In this document: positions 31,001-40,755 of the stretch, one piece after another
Position numbering within the stretch: position 1 is the stretch's first letter
Layout: each line of letters opens with the position of its first letter
Translations under genes and position numbers: made by a program
Notes under the pieces: generated by a model
The model's input: the letters and a program-made list of their open reading frames with translations, nothing else
Told to the model about the DNA's origin: nothing
Databases searched by the model: none
DNA from: Strigamia acuminata
Taxonomy: Eukaryota; Arthropoda; Chilopoda; Geophilomorpha; Linotaeniidae
Assembly (NCBI GenBank): GCA_949358305.1
Contig: OX442315.1
Span: 2,792,001-2,852,000, forward strand
Reading direction: 5' to 3'
Length of the DNA stretch: 60,000 nt

Positions 31001-32270
31001 TAATTTCAGGTATTCTTTGTTTCATCTGTATCGGTGTATAAATACAATTTGCATAATAATGATCTTGGTCGTGACCTAAGGACCGATTTATACATATCAA
31101 TGACTCAGGTAAATGATGAGAAATAAGTTTGCAAAGATGGAAAAAGGCAAAACCCAATTCATTCCTAAAAATACCAAACACTTTCTTAACCCTCGGAGGC
31201 ATAAGGGTTAAATGTTCCCGTATTGGTAAGATATAAAGGCCTTCTTAGCCAACTGTTCCAAAGGAAAAATATGGAAGCTGCATGATGACATTCTTGATGG
31301 CATTCCTCTCAATGCAATCCAATCACTATTAACTCAAATGTCACAATTTAAAATCTATTATCAGTTTCAGAATATCAATTCATACCGTAATCCATGTTGG
31401 TCCGAAGACAAAGTCATCAATTGTTTGAATTTATGCATGGATAATTTACTTCTTAAATCAAACATCACATGCACGGTACGAAACCATAAATAGAAAGTAA
31501 GTTACATAATAGGGAAGTTTGTAAAAACCATCTACACCGTGTAAATTCTAATTGTGTATACAAAGTTCCAGGATGGCTACAATGTGAATAACATACTGTA
31601 GCACATCTTGGTCCTTCTTCACTCTACTTCACCATAGTAATGTGTTAAGATCGGACAGTTAAGCCATTCCCGGTACAGTGAGCGATACATGGGATGGGTC
31701 TCTGACCCACATGAAACAATGGCAATGGTAGACCACAATTACAGACTTTTCTTTTGTTAAGTTATTATTTCTTCGTATATATACAGATACAAAACTTGGA
31801 ATTGGACATAATTTGAAAAAATAACATTAGTCTTTGTCCAGTTCAAAGTTGGTTTTTACTTTTTACTTGGGCGAAAATTAATAAGATATATTGCTCGGCT
31901 TCGAAAGTTGCCATTTATGAACACAGGTCTTCGTTTTTGTTCAACGTGGGATGAAGTATCACGATTCTATGGAACCGAGTTGAACTTCGCGTACATGCAG
32001 CGACACACTTGCAAGTGTAGACGACCCTGCAACTCGTCAATTTATTCAACAGTTGTCAAGACCCGTTCATCGAATCATTCGCTAAAAGTTGCCGAATTTT
32101 TTATTGTAATTCCGACAACAGTGGTTGCAGAGTCATTGGCATATCCCCTTTCCTCGCTGACAGCCGACATGTTGAGCAATGTTGGCTTTTTCGTAGGCAT
32201 TTCAATGCTCACTATATGCGATTATATTATAAAATTGTTAAAAGCAATCACCAGAACTAAAACACATTAG
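28043..32270 (+). CDS. DEG/ENaC-type sodium channel subunit, gene 1 (six exons)
   Basis: Exons read as 28043-28402, 30050-30143, 30202-30284, 31010-31108, 31365-31475 and 31908-32270, all GT-AG with matching phases, giving about 367 residues. The N-terminus is short, basic and cytoplasmic, followed by TM1 (about residues 35-57). The post-TM1 motif YPVIVACPHQF is the family FPxVTxC box. Extracellular Cys segments include NPCWSEDKVINC. The C-x-C-RRPC element precedes TM2, and TM2 carries the G-I-S selectivity motif after SSLTADMLSNVGFF. These channels are trimeric plasma-membrane cation channels. The family His-Gly gating motif is replaced by Ile-Gly, and the length is below the usual 450 or more, so an exon between 31108 and 31365 may be missing or lost. 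Intron 1 holds the 1588 bp element and intron 3 a SINE-like repeat. Confidence 0.78.
28444..30031. mobile_element. 1588 bp TIR element in intron 1 of channel gene 1 (copy B)
   Basis: Same length as 15163-16750, inverted, with no difference seen in the stretches compared. It is flanked by AGT on both sides (28441-28443, 30032-30034). It ends only 18 bases before the exon 2 acceptor, so it supplies most of this intron. It contains the same palindromic MITE at 28799-29554. Confidence 0.88.
28799..29554. mobile_element. Palindromic foldback MITE nested in copy B
   Basis: The 756 bp counterpart of 15640-16395 in opposite orientation. It sits at the same place in its host element, so it was inserted before the two host copies separated. 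Confidence 0.75.
30336..30820 (+). repeat. SINE-like repeat with a Pol III B-box-like motif
   Basis: Lies in intron 3 of channel gene 1. Near the left end GGTTCAATCC (30386-30395) fits the tRNA B-box consensus, and the A box is weak. The 3' part, from TGTGGTCGC to CCTTAAAACCA, is shared with bases 1-110. A worn copy of the middle occurs at about 31590-31715. Its tail module (GACCCCTAGA...TAAAGGCC) also ends the repeat at 34933. Confidence 0.55.
31590..31715 (+). repeat. Degenerate fragment of the SINE-like repeat
   Basis: Similar to 30588-30676 over CTTCACCATAGTAATG and CGGTACAGTGAGCGATACATG, with many differences. It lies in intron 5 of channel gene 1. Confidence 0.45.
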
Positions 32271-32397
32271 ACTTTATAGGCTTGCACTCGAAATTCACAA
32301 CACTTGGAAAAATACTAACTTTCAATTGTTTAAAATTTAGTTTGCTGTATTCACTGTGTTAAAATTGTCTAAATAACGAAAAACATCTATAGTCACA

Positions 32398-32451
32398 CAA
32401 GTCAAAAACATATGTGAGTATTTTGTCTTTGTCACATATGTTTTTGACTTG
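32398..32451. repeat. Perfect 20 bp hairpin downstream of channel gene 1
   Basis: The arms at 32398-32417 and 32432-32451 are exact complements around a 14-base loop, 128 bp after the stop codon. It could be a tiny MITE or a transcribed hairpin. No host homology is known to me. Confidence 0.6.
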
Positions 32452-32464
32452 TTGAGTCATATAC

Positions 32465-33062
32465 CAGGGTTGTCCAACATCCCAGCTTTTGCGGGCCACA
32501 TGGAGAAGAAGAGGAATTATCTTGGGCCACACATAAAATACACTAACACTAACGATAGCTGATGAGCATAATTTTCGTGATGTACACCATCACAGATAAG
32601 CAAAAATCTCCTCGTGTAATAATCCTAATATTAATACTGTTTGCTGTCCGAAGAGTACAACATATGCTTGGTTTTAATCATACCATTATGGAAATGTAAT
32701 AAAAATATTAAATCAAACAATATGTAAATGTAATGGAAATATGAAATCAAACAGTATGTAAATGTAATGGAAATATGAAATCAAACTGTATGGAAATCAT
32801 ATGGAAAGATGGTATGGAAAAGATGTCTTTTTATGTGGAAATGTGATGTGTAAACATAACCTTTACACAGTTGGGAAATTTAACATTTACACTCATGGAA
32901 AGTAGGTCTTTCCATAACATTTCCTACACATTTTCCATACCAGAAATCTCATTTTTTTGCAGTGCATTAGAATCCAAAAAAAATCTCTTCCTATTTAATC
33001 AAGTATGTTGGGCCGCACCCACGGCCTTCCTGGACCACATGCGGCCCGCTGGTTGAACACCT
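32465..33062. mobile_element. hAT-type MITE remnant
   Basis: The left end CAGGGTTGTCCAACATCCC, with GCGGGCCACATGG behind it, mirrors the right end CCACATGCGGCCCGCTGGTT, then GAACACCTCTA. Such ends are typical of hAT-derived elements. The TSD is not clear. Three copies of a 34 bp repeat (GTAAATGTAATGGAAATATG...) lie inside at about 32692-32800. Confidence 0.5.
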
Positions 33063-34046
33063 CTATCTTGACTTGAGTAGTTGTGTATTTTCCAAAATTG
33101 CAAATATGAAAAGTCAGCTGCCGATGTACATATCTTTAGGATCCAGACTGATCCAGTATAAGAGAAAAAATTAAATTTAGAATTCACTAATTGTGTATAA
33201 ATAAAAATGCAAATTTAATTGTTTGTACTTCAGATTAAGAAACGCTGTTAACCGTGATATTAAGAAGAGTTTTATTAGCCATAAAGCAACAACTTTGTAA
33301 TTGATTTAACACTGCATTTCAAAACCATTTGCTTAAAGATATAAATTCATGTATTTCATGATAAATTTCATGATAAATATAATGATAAATATAATAAATA
33401 TAATGGAATGGTACTTGTGGCTTATAAAAAGTCAAGTTTATTATTATTATTATTATTGTGTATTCACAAATAAATCTTGTAGTTGAACTGATGATGACTT
33501 ATTTTCTCTATTCTTTAACATAAACTGAAACTAAAAGCTATAAATTGTGGGTATTATACATAAAAAATATAAATTGTAGGCATTATTTTCCGTGAATTTA
33601 ACAAAAGAATTGGGCGAATTTTTTCTACTGTAGTAACTTGACGTTTTATAACACACAAGTACGCTTCCACAAACTCTCTAATAAATGTGATGTAAATGGT
33701 ATGTTTATACAATAATACAAGTAAATGTGATGAAAAATTGGTGATAAATGATAAATACATCACTAGTTGCAATGCATTATTATTATTAACACAAACAACA
33801 ATATTTTTATTATTTTTAGAGATATTACTTATTCTCCATGGTTAATGTGCAAGAATTAATCTATCTCCCAACTCTGATCAGCATCATAGCAATATGGTGA
33901 AAGCAATGAGACAAACTGAATAAAAAGGCGCTAAACCATAAAACATGCGTCACGACTAGTTAGTGGTATTACTAGAAGTCTAATAACACCTTCCCTTAAT
34001 TAAAAACCAATTGCATGGTATGTTTAATTAACACAATAGATGTGCT
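33063..34046. other. AT-rich intergenic stretch between two convergent channel genes
   Basis: Contains ATGATAAAT-type short repeats (33355-33405) and a (TTA)n run near 33437-33457. No gene is seen. Confidence 0.4.
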
Positions 34047-37000
34047 TCATTGGGGAATTAATTTAAAAATTTGCACAGTGAAATGGCATATACTGAGCAT
34101 TGAAAGACCAAAAAAGAAACCGACATTGCTCAATATCTCAGCAGCCAGTGAGGAAAAGGGAAACGATAGAAACTCAATAACAACTGTTTTTGGAGTCTGA
34201 ATGAAATAAGATGTCCACTTTGCCCAAGATTCTTCTTTTAGACCTTCTACATGTGCCGAATAAGTTATTGATTTGCAGGGTCGTCTGCATTTGCACGTAT
34301 GACGATTCATGTAGGCCTCGTTTAATTTACGGTAGAAAAGCGTGTAAACGTCATCCCAAGTTGAACAGAAAGGAAGATCTGTTTTCAGGAATGGCAACTG
34401 AAAAAAGCATTCAAAAATTACTATTTTTTTTAACAAATAAACAGATTTGAACAGATATCTTATGTGTTTGCAGATACTTTTCATACCATACATGTAGGTT
34501 TGGTATCAAGAAGTAACTTATCCATGCACGAATTCATGCAGTCGGTGACATTATCTTGAGACCAGCATGGATTGCGACGCGTATTAATGTTCTGAAACTG
34601 AATAAACGAAGTCGTCGAATCCCGTTGCATCAAATGGCGATACTTTGTGACCGCTTGACCACCCTCGGTGACCTGCGTTACTCCACACATCGCCTAGTGG
34701 CCCCAAGCCGTCCCCCTCAAGGCGTGGACTGGTCTAGCTGAGGAGTGTATTGTTCTCACATTGTTGATGATGAGGTGATGTGTTTGATGCAAGTGTTTGT
34801 GTGACCGGCCACGTCATACAATGGGAGCAATCCCTACGTGTGACGGGTCGGTTGCTGGTGTAGCGTGCCTTTACGGCACTGCGACACATGGATAAGTGGG
34901 AGACTCCGACCCCTAGAACAACGATTAAAGGCCAACAATCTCGAGTTTTCTATTTTATTACGTGAGTATGCGTCCCAAACCAGGGTAACCAGTCCCCAGG
35001 TTGCCTTGGCGAAGACAATACCAGTCACACGCGGTTGTTGGCGAAGTCTAATCAATGCGGATTGAAGCGACTTATGATGGCATAGCAGAGGGGCTAGGGT
35101 TCAGGTGTGGGGTGGGTGTCTAAGAGGAGTCTGGCTGCAGCGTCTGGGTCACCGTCGAAGTGGATTTCATGAAACAACCCTCAATTTTTAAAAATTTCAA
35201 AAATTTGGAATTTGATGCAACGGGATTCGATGAAGTGATCGAAAGTAACTTGAAATTAACGGGAAAAGAAGTAATTTCATACAATTATAGGTTGAACCTC
35301 GCTATTGGTAACACTGTTATAGCAAAATTCTCGTTATTAAAAACTAATTTTGTTTCCGGTTGGTCCGTATTTTGAGAAATACAAAATTGTTCTATTTACC
35401 TCAGATAAAGAGAAATAAACAAAATTCATGCAGCTGGCGGTTAGTTTAAAACTCTGCTGATTATATTTATCCACTGCTTCGGGTGAAAGAAACAACTGAC
35501 AAAACAAATACTCTATATTCACCACTAGTAAAACCCATAAATATTCATGATAAAACAAACCTGGGCCGATGCCGTGAAGCTGAGTTTGGGAAACGCTGTA
35601 GCTGTCTGCCAATTGTGTCCGCCTGTATAACGATATTCATTTTCTAAAACAAACGCAATTGTACATTTAACATTTCATTTTGGCTTTTTCTTTTCTATTA
35701 TTGCTTTACTATTAAAGAATTTGTAACAATGTCCTTCGACAGTGTCTATAGGAATTCCATACGATTTGTTTTTTTCACAATCTTTGTTGATTGCTTCATA
35801 ACACTGCAATTAAAGACAAATAATTGACCGAAATAAATTTGAATACAGTGTAGGCTGCGTAGCCCGGACATAGGACGGGACCCAGAAACTTGTCCGGTCC
35901 GGACAATGTCCTTTCTGTAGGGCATATACACTCTCTGTTCCGGACAAATGCCACATGTCCAGACTAGAGAGTTAAAGCAAATCAATTTCTGCTGCATTAA
36001 AACAAGGCATCGATTTAAACCCCCCCCCCCCCCATTTTTACTAAATTTTGCCCCCTAAGTGGTATAAAATTTTCCCCCAACCAAAACCCCCCCTGTAAAC
36101 TAAATAACCGCCCCAAACTTTACTTCCCCCTAATAATGTATTCCCCCCCAACCCATTTTACACCCAATAATTTCTAAGGTACTCCCACGTAATCCCAATG
36201 TCATAACGTTGTCTTCTCACTGTGTAAACAAGGCCCTCTTCGCTCTAGCTGGCCGCCCGCGTTTCCTTTTTTGGCCAATGGGAATGGTTTTAGCCTCCGG
36301 TGGCACAACAAGCAAGTTCTCGATAACAGCTATTCCAACAATGTGTTTACAAATGTAAATCTTTGCAAACACGGGGCAAGTGCACGTTCCCGTACTCTAT
36401 GCATCATTTGTAATGCTAACCTGCCACACACTACTTCTCGAGTGTAGGTATGTGCCGCATTCGGTCAGCTTGCGGAGAATCAACTCGTACTCACAACTAT
36501 CGGAATCGGATTCGGTATCGGAATCGTTAATTACTAGTCGAGTAGGTGCCATTGTTCTTACTACAACAGTGCAACAGTGTTTGATGGTTGTGGGATTATT
36601 CTGGACTGACTTATATACAACAAAATCAAACCATAGACAAGACGTAACAATGGGTAACGTTTACGAAACGTAGGGGGTGATATAAATAATGTTGGTAGTT
36701 CGTTTACAAATAAATGGGGGTTTATTGGTTGGGGGGAAAATGCAATATTAGGGGATATTACAGTTAGGGGGTCCTTTAGTTTACTTGGGGGAGTTTGGAG
36801 GGGGGAAATAAACCCCCTTTAGGGGGAAAAATCTAGTCAAAATAGGGGTTAAATAATTTTCCCCCTTAAAACAATTCAAAAAGGCCGATTTTCTAATGAA
36901 ACAAATTAGAAAAATAATTAAAAACACTAAATTTTAATAAAATTTTAATTTATTGCAGGTGCACATATGTTATGTCATGTCTACGTTCGTGAACACGTGC

Positions 37001-37779
37001 ACATTACGACGTGCACATGGCGCACAGTACCTTTTCCAACCTTTTCCAACCCTTTTAAACATGCAATAAATTAAATTTTTATTTAAATTTTAGTGTTTCT
37101 AATTTTTTTCTAATTTGTTTCATTAGAAAATCGGCATTTTGGGTTTTTGTCCAGACTACACAGCGATTTTTTCCTATACGGGACGCATCGCTTAGTCTGA
37201 ATTCCAGAAGGGGGAGCTGTCTGGACCACAGAGCAAATTTAGCATTGCTCCTTATTGGTTGGGTCCGGGCTCCGGCAAACTTGTCCGGACCACACAGCTG
37301 TCCGGTCGGTACTATGTCCGGGCTACGCAGCTTACACTGTATCTTGAATTATCTACCTCATGAAATCCCATTGCTTCCAACAAATCATTCTTCTCCCACA
37401 CATCTGAATCAACATGAAATGTCTTACTTTCTTGCAATTTTATTCTCATCATTTCAATAAATCGATATGGGCACGCAACGATTGTGGGAAATTTGTAACT
37501 GCCGATATTATTTTCTACGGCAACAGAAGTGCCGACTGGCTCCGAAAAATAGCGAATTAAACAGATTGATACTTGCCAAATGCACGCCAGAAAAGAAATC
37601 AAGCCAAATATGAAGCGAATTGCGAAAAAGCCAACTGCTACCGCTCGTTTCAATCTCTTCGGTCCGGCGCTTCGTTTCTTTTTCATTACAGGTTTCACTT
37701 TGGTCTGGCGCAAAGTGCGCAGATTGTAAATTTGGGTGCTGTATTTCTGATTCATTATTCTAATCAAAACACTGTCCAT
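34047..37779 (-). CDS. DEG/ENaC-type sodium channel subunit, gene 2 (six exons)
   Basis: Exons on the minus strand: 37357-37779, 35710-35803, 35561-35643, 35400-35495, 34487-34597 and 34047-34397, with GT-AG borders. The middle exons are 94, 83, 96 and 111 nt, against 94, 83, 99 and 111 nt in gene 1, so the two arose by duplication. A Lys/Arg-rich N-terminus precedes TM1 (GFFAIRFIFGLISFLACIW) and then FPTIVACPYRF. NPCWSQDNVTDC, CKCRRPC and a TM2 with FPFSSLAAEILSN and a G-L-S selectivity motif follow. The protein is about 386 residues. It points towards gene 1, so the two are tail to tail. The family His-Gly motif before TM1 is absent. Intron 1 contains a 1.5 kb nested TIR element and intron 4 a SINE-like repeat. 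The frame is open throughout. Confidence 0.78.
34676..34933 (+). repeat. Second SINE-like repeat type
   Basis: GC-richer than its surroundings, within intron 4 of channel gene 2. It ends with CCGACCCCTAGAAC and ATTAAAGGCC, the same tail module as the repeats ending at 110 and 30820, while the body differs. Related GC-rich sequence may run on to about 35160. Confidence 0.45.
36013..36852 (-). mobile_element. Mutator-like element remnant with C-rich long inverted repeats
   Basis: The left arm, a poly-C run followed by repeated CCCCC blocks (TTTTACTAAATTTTGCCCCC), is mirrored on the right as GGGGG blocks ending AAAATCTAGTCAAAATAGGGG. The arms are about 200 bp each. The centre carries a SWIM zinc-finger ORF on the minus strand. 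Long inverted repeats plus SWIM suggest a MULE. No clear TSD was found. Confidence 0.55.
36217..36552 (-). pseudogene. SWIM zinc-finger ORF of Mutator-type transposase, one internal stop
   Basis: Read on the minus strand from ATG 36552-36550 to TGA 36219-36217, 111 codons with a single in-frame TAG at 36399-36397. The N-terminal part is acidic (DSDTESDSDS). After the stop comes CTCPVFAKIYICKHIVGIAV, a CxC...CxH SWIM zinc finger, then a basic KRKRGRPARAKRAL tail. This combination is common at the C-terminus of MULE-type transposases. Only this domain is present and the catalytic core is missing. It is either a decayed captured piece or a small DNA-binding protein broken by one mutation. Confidence 0.6.
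36885..37136. repeat. Palindrome inside the TIR element
   Basis: The left arm, with CGATTTTCTAATGAAACAAA and TTAAAAACACTAAATTTTAA, is inverted on the right as TTAGTGTTTCTAATTTTTTT and TTTGTTTCATTAGAAAATCG. It is about 250 bp and probably a separate small MITE. Confidence 0.55.
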
Positions 37780-37971
37780 TTGGAATAAATAAAAAAAATT
37801 AAAAAATTTAAATCAGTTTAAATCCCTTCCCATTGATTGAAACAAACATTATGACGTAGAACTACGATTGAAGGTGGAAACACTAAAAACACAAGGGAGC
37901 GAGTAAAATTTAAAATCTTGCTTTTACTTGAAAAAGCGGCTAAAAACTCGCCGCTTGAGGAAACACAATAG

Positions 37972-37989
37972 TGGTAGCAGAGGATGGTT
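37972..37989 (+). other. Orphan copia-type primer binding site
   Basis: The 18 bases TGGTAGCAGAGGATGGTT are identical to the copia-1 primer binding site. The match includes the complement of CCA, so it is not part of a tRNA gene. No LTR pair is recognisable around it, so it is probably a relic of an older copia insertion just upstream of channel gene 2. Confidence 0.55.
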
Positions 37990-38017
37990 CCAACGTTATA
38001 GGAACGTTGCAACATCT

Positions 38018-38870
38018 TGCGTTTTTATTCAAAGTTTTGTTTTGAAGCGAGTTTGTACTCACCCGCTCGGAACAAACTGAGTTTGATTTACCAGCTTCAA
38101 GCTTGCTGGTGTTTTGGTCTTGTGACTTTGACAGCCAATCAGAATCGAGAGGAAATTCTAATATATTCTAATAAGATAAGTTGTAATTTATTACTTACCC
38201 AACAGCTATGAAGTTGTTGTTTCTACTGTAGCTTAATATTGGAAATGTAAATCATAAATTATCATTCCAATTTCTTTGAATCACAAACTCTAACTTTGTG
38301 TATTGTCAATAAAGAAAATGTAAATATTGCAAGTGAGAAAGTTTACTTTTCATGCAAATTAATTCAATGTAAATTTACATACTGCACTGTTTAATGAAAG
38401 CAAAGCTAGATTTCATAAAATATTTAATGTTGACATCAGTTTGTGTCAACATCTAAAGCATACAAATGAGTACGTTTGAACAAACATTTTGTTGAATGCA
38501 TGAAAGCATGAAAGCATGAAAGAATGAAAGCATGAAAGCATGAATGTAGGCAAAGTAAACACATCCAAGGCACGATTCATAGAATGTCAACATCACACTA
38601 AAAAGGAAAAAAGACCTATTGCATTTTAATGAATGAATGCAAATATTTACGTTATTTTGCATATTTTGCTTCTGCTTCTACCAGCTCCTTTGCCATTGCC
38701 ACCTTACCTAGTGTTTTTTGTTTTCGTGTTTCAAGTTTCTTAAGGTTAAAGTAGCATGATGTGGCAAAAAATATTACAGGTCGAACCAACTACGAAGAGG
38801 TCGGAAACAAAAATTGAGCTCTTAAAGGTCATAGGAAGAGAAAAATAAAAATTGACATGAAGATTATTTA
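38018..38870. other. Intergenic region with a short tandem repeat
   Basis: AT-rich. A 10 bp repeat, GCATGAAA(G/A), occurs about four times at 38500-38547. No gene is seen. Confidence 0.4.
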
Positions 38871-39215
38871 GGGGTGCCGTTCCAACGGCGAATCTGGCCA
38901 TTCGTACGAATGGCAAATTTCTGTTTTATTCCGTCCAAAAGCAGTCCCAATGGCAAATTTCTCCCAATTCGTCATTGGGAACGTATTTGGACCTTTCTAA
39001 TGGCAAATTGGTAAACATTAAACCAATGGCAAAATGGAAGAAATTAGCCACAGGGGCGCACATCTAGCGCGACATTATTTACTTCGACAGCGACAAGCCG
39101 TCCCAAAAAAATGGTTTTGCATAAAAAAACCAGTAAGGTTAGGTTCAGGGGGGTCAAGGTGGGGGGGCTGCGCTCCCCCCCTTGGGAGTTGGAAGGAGAA
39201 GAAATACCCAAAATA

Positions 39216-39772
39216 TGTTGGACTTTAGAACCACTTTTGAGTTATTTAAATCATTTTTCGATGTGAAATGGCTTTGAAACGTTTATTTTATCATTTATCG
39301 GTAATTGTTTCCATTTTCCTGGGTTATTCAGTGTTTATTTAGTGTTTTCATGCTTGTTTGTCAGGAGAATGCATGATACCGGGTTAAATGTACTCAATAC
39401 ATTAGGTTTCATGCATCCTCTATCTTGTTCTTATGCTTTTCATTATTATTGTTTATAATATCGGCCACCAGATGTCTCTGGCACATTACAAATGGCCGCT
39501 CACACGGGTAGTGTGTTTCCTTGTGTTTGTCCAGTGATTCTGGACCCATTATGTAAGTTTTCTCTTAATAAATGTTATATTTTTGGTTAACTATTGTATT
39601 TAGTTCGGCACTACACGTTTCTATAAGTGTAGTGCACGCGAATTTGATCGTAAGTCCGCTCAAACTCGCGTACGCGCATCACGCGCATTTGTCCGCACTT
39701 AGAAGTGCGTTTGACTCAGTTTTACGCTTCCTATCGCCTATTTCGGCGATATTTTTGCGCCACACAGCTACA
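39216..39772 (+). repeat. Copia-2 left LTR
   Basis: Starts TGTTGGACTTTAG and ends CAGCTACA, 557 bp, matching 45170-45726. A shortened primer binding site (TGGTAGCAGAGG) begins three bases after it, at 39775. Confidence 0.93.
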
Positions 39773-40508
39773 AGTGGTAGCAGAGGCCTGGAAAGCCACC
39801 AGTGCCTCGTTTTTCCATTAATTTTCCGTGAATTTCGCGATTTTTCGCGATTTTTGCGGAAATTTTTGTTTTTTTCAGATTTTCGACGATTTCCGGCAGT
39901 CAACAACGTCTTTATGACGTTCACAACCCCGGAGTGCGGTCGTAATCGTCGATTTTTGAATTTTTTCAACCTTTTTTCGTGTTTTTCGAGTTAAAAACAC
40001 TGTTTTTTTGTGTTTTTCGAGTTAAAAACACTGCTTTTTGTGCATTTATTGTGCAAGATAGCGACAATTGACCTAGGAAAAGTCTTGTTCCTTTTTTTTT
40101 TCCCTCTAATTTTTCGTGAATTTCGCGATTTTTCGCGATTTTTGCGGAAATTTCATTTATTTTCAGATTTTTTCGCCGATTTTCATCATTTGTCACGTTC
40201 CGACAACGTCTGAGCGACGTTTTCATCCAGAAACGGGCATAACCCGCTGTCTGCACCCCGGAGTGCGACAGTATCGGCGATTTTCGAGAAGTTTTTCCCG
40301 GTTTTCGAAATCGGTCGGCGATCTTTTGAAGAATTCCGCATTTTTTATGCGCGGTGTGCACAGGGACGTCTGTGCATACAGATTCACCAACTTCTCCTTC
40401 TTTTTATTTCAGATTTCGAATTTATTTGTTAATTTTAAGTTTTTGGAGTGGGTCCCGATTAGTATCGGCACAGCCCTTCGGACATTCCGTCCAAGCTGTG
40501 CTTGTATT

Positions 40509-40619
40509 CTTAGACAAGGCTGAGCCCTGCGCCACCTAACATTCCCGCGGCCCCAGGTGGTCATAAAGGACGTTAGGGGGACACTTGTCTAAGGTTCTTA
40601 GCCAATTTTAGCATTGGCT
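40509..40619 (+). promoter_or_regulatory. Structured 5' leader RNA of copia-2
   Basis: The counterpart of 2273-2383. The outer stem is CTTAGACAAG (40509-40518) with CTTGTCTAAG (40584-40593), and the enclosed core is again 65 nt. The inner pair is TAAC with GTTA instead of TGAC with GTCA. The following hairpin, AGCCAAT with ATTGGCT (40600-40619), has a G-C pair changed to C-G. It precedes the gag start by about 140 nt. Confidence 0.75.
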
Positions 40620-40755
40620 CCCCGTCGAGGTTTTTCCGCTTCTAACAACGTTTAGTGAAGTGCTTCGAGTGAAAAGTGCTCCGATTACGTCTTTAGTGCC
40701 TCGAGTGTTTATGCGTGCTCATTATCGCCATTATCTCCGATTTTCCTCCGGAAAA

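Larger units (their letters stand above)
35846..37339. mobile_element. TIR element (TA duplication) with other elements inside it
   Basis: The ends CAGTGTAGGCTGCGTAGCCC and the complement of CAGTGTAAGCTGCGTAGCCC are flanked by TA (35844-35845, 37340-37341). The same family, as a 177 bp MITE, lies in intron 1 of channel gene 3. The inner part is not mariner-like: a C-rich inverted-repeat element (36013-36852) and another palindrome (36885-37136) occupy it. Confidence 0.8.

Noticed and set aside
36020-36035. Poly-C run as an assembly gap
   Set aside because: It belongs to a C-rich inverted repeat whose G-rich partner is present at the other end.
37955-38030. Possible initiator tRNA-Met gene
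   Set aside because: Only the last 18 bases match and they include an encoded CCA. No D, anticodon or T arm can be formed, so a primer-site relic fits better.
39034-39228. Short ORF with a Gly-rich tail before copia-2
   Set aside because: It lies in the hAT-like MITE and runs across the LTR border. Its composition follows a local G-rich stretch.
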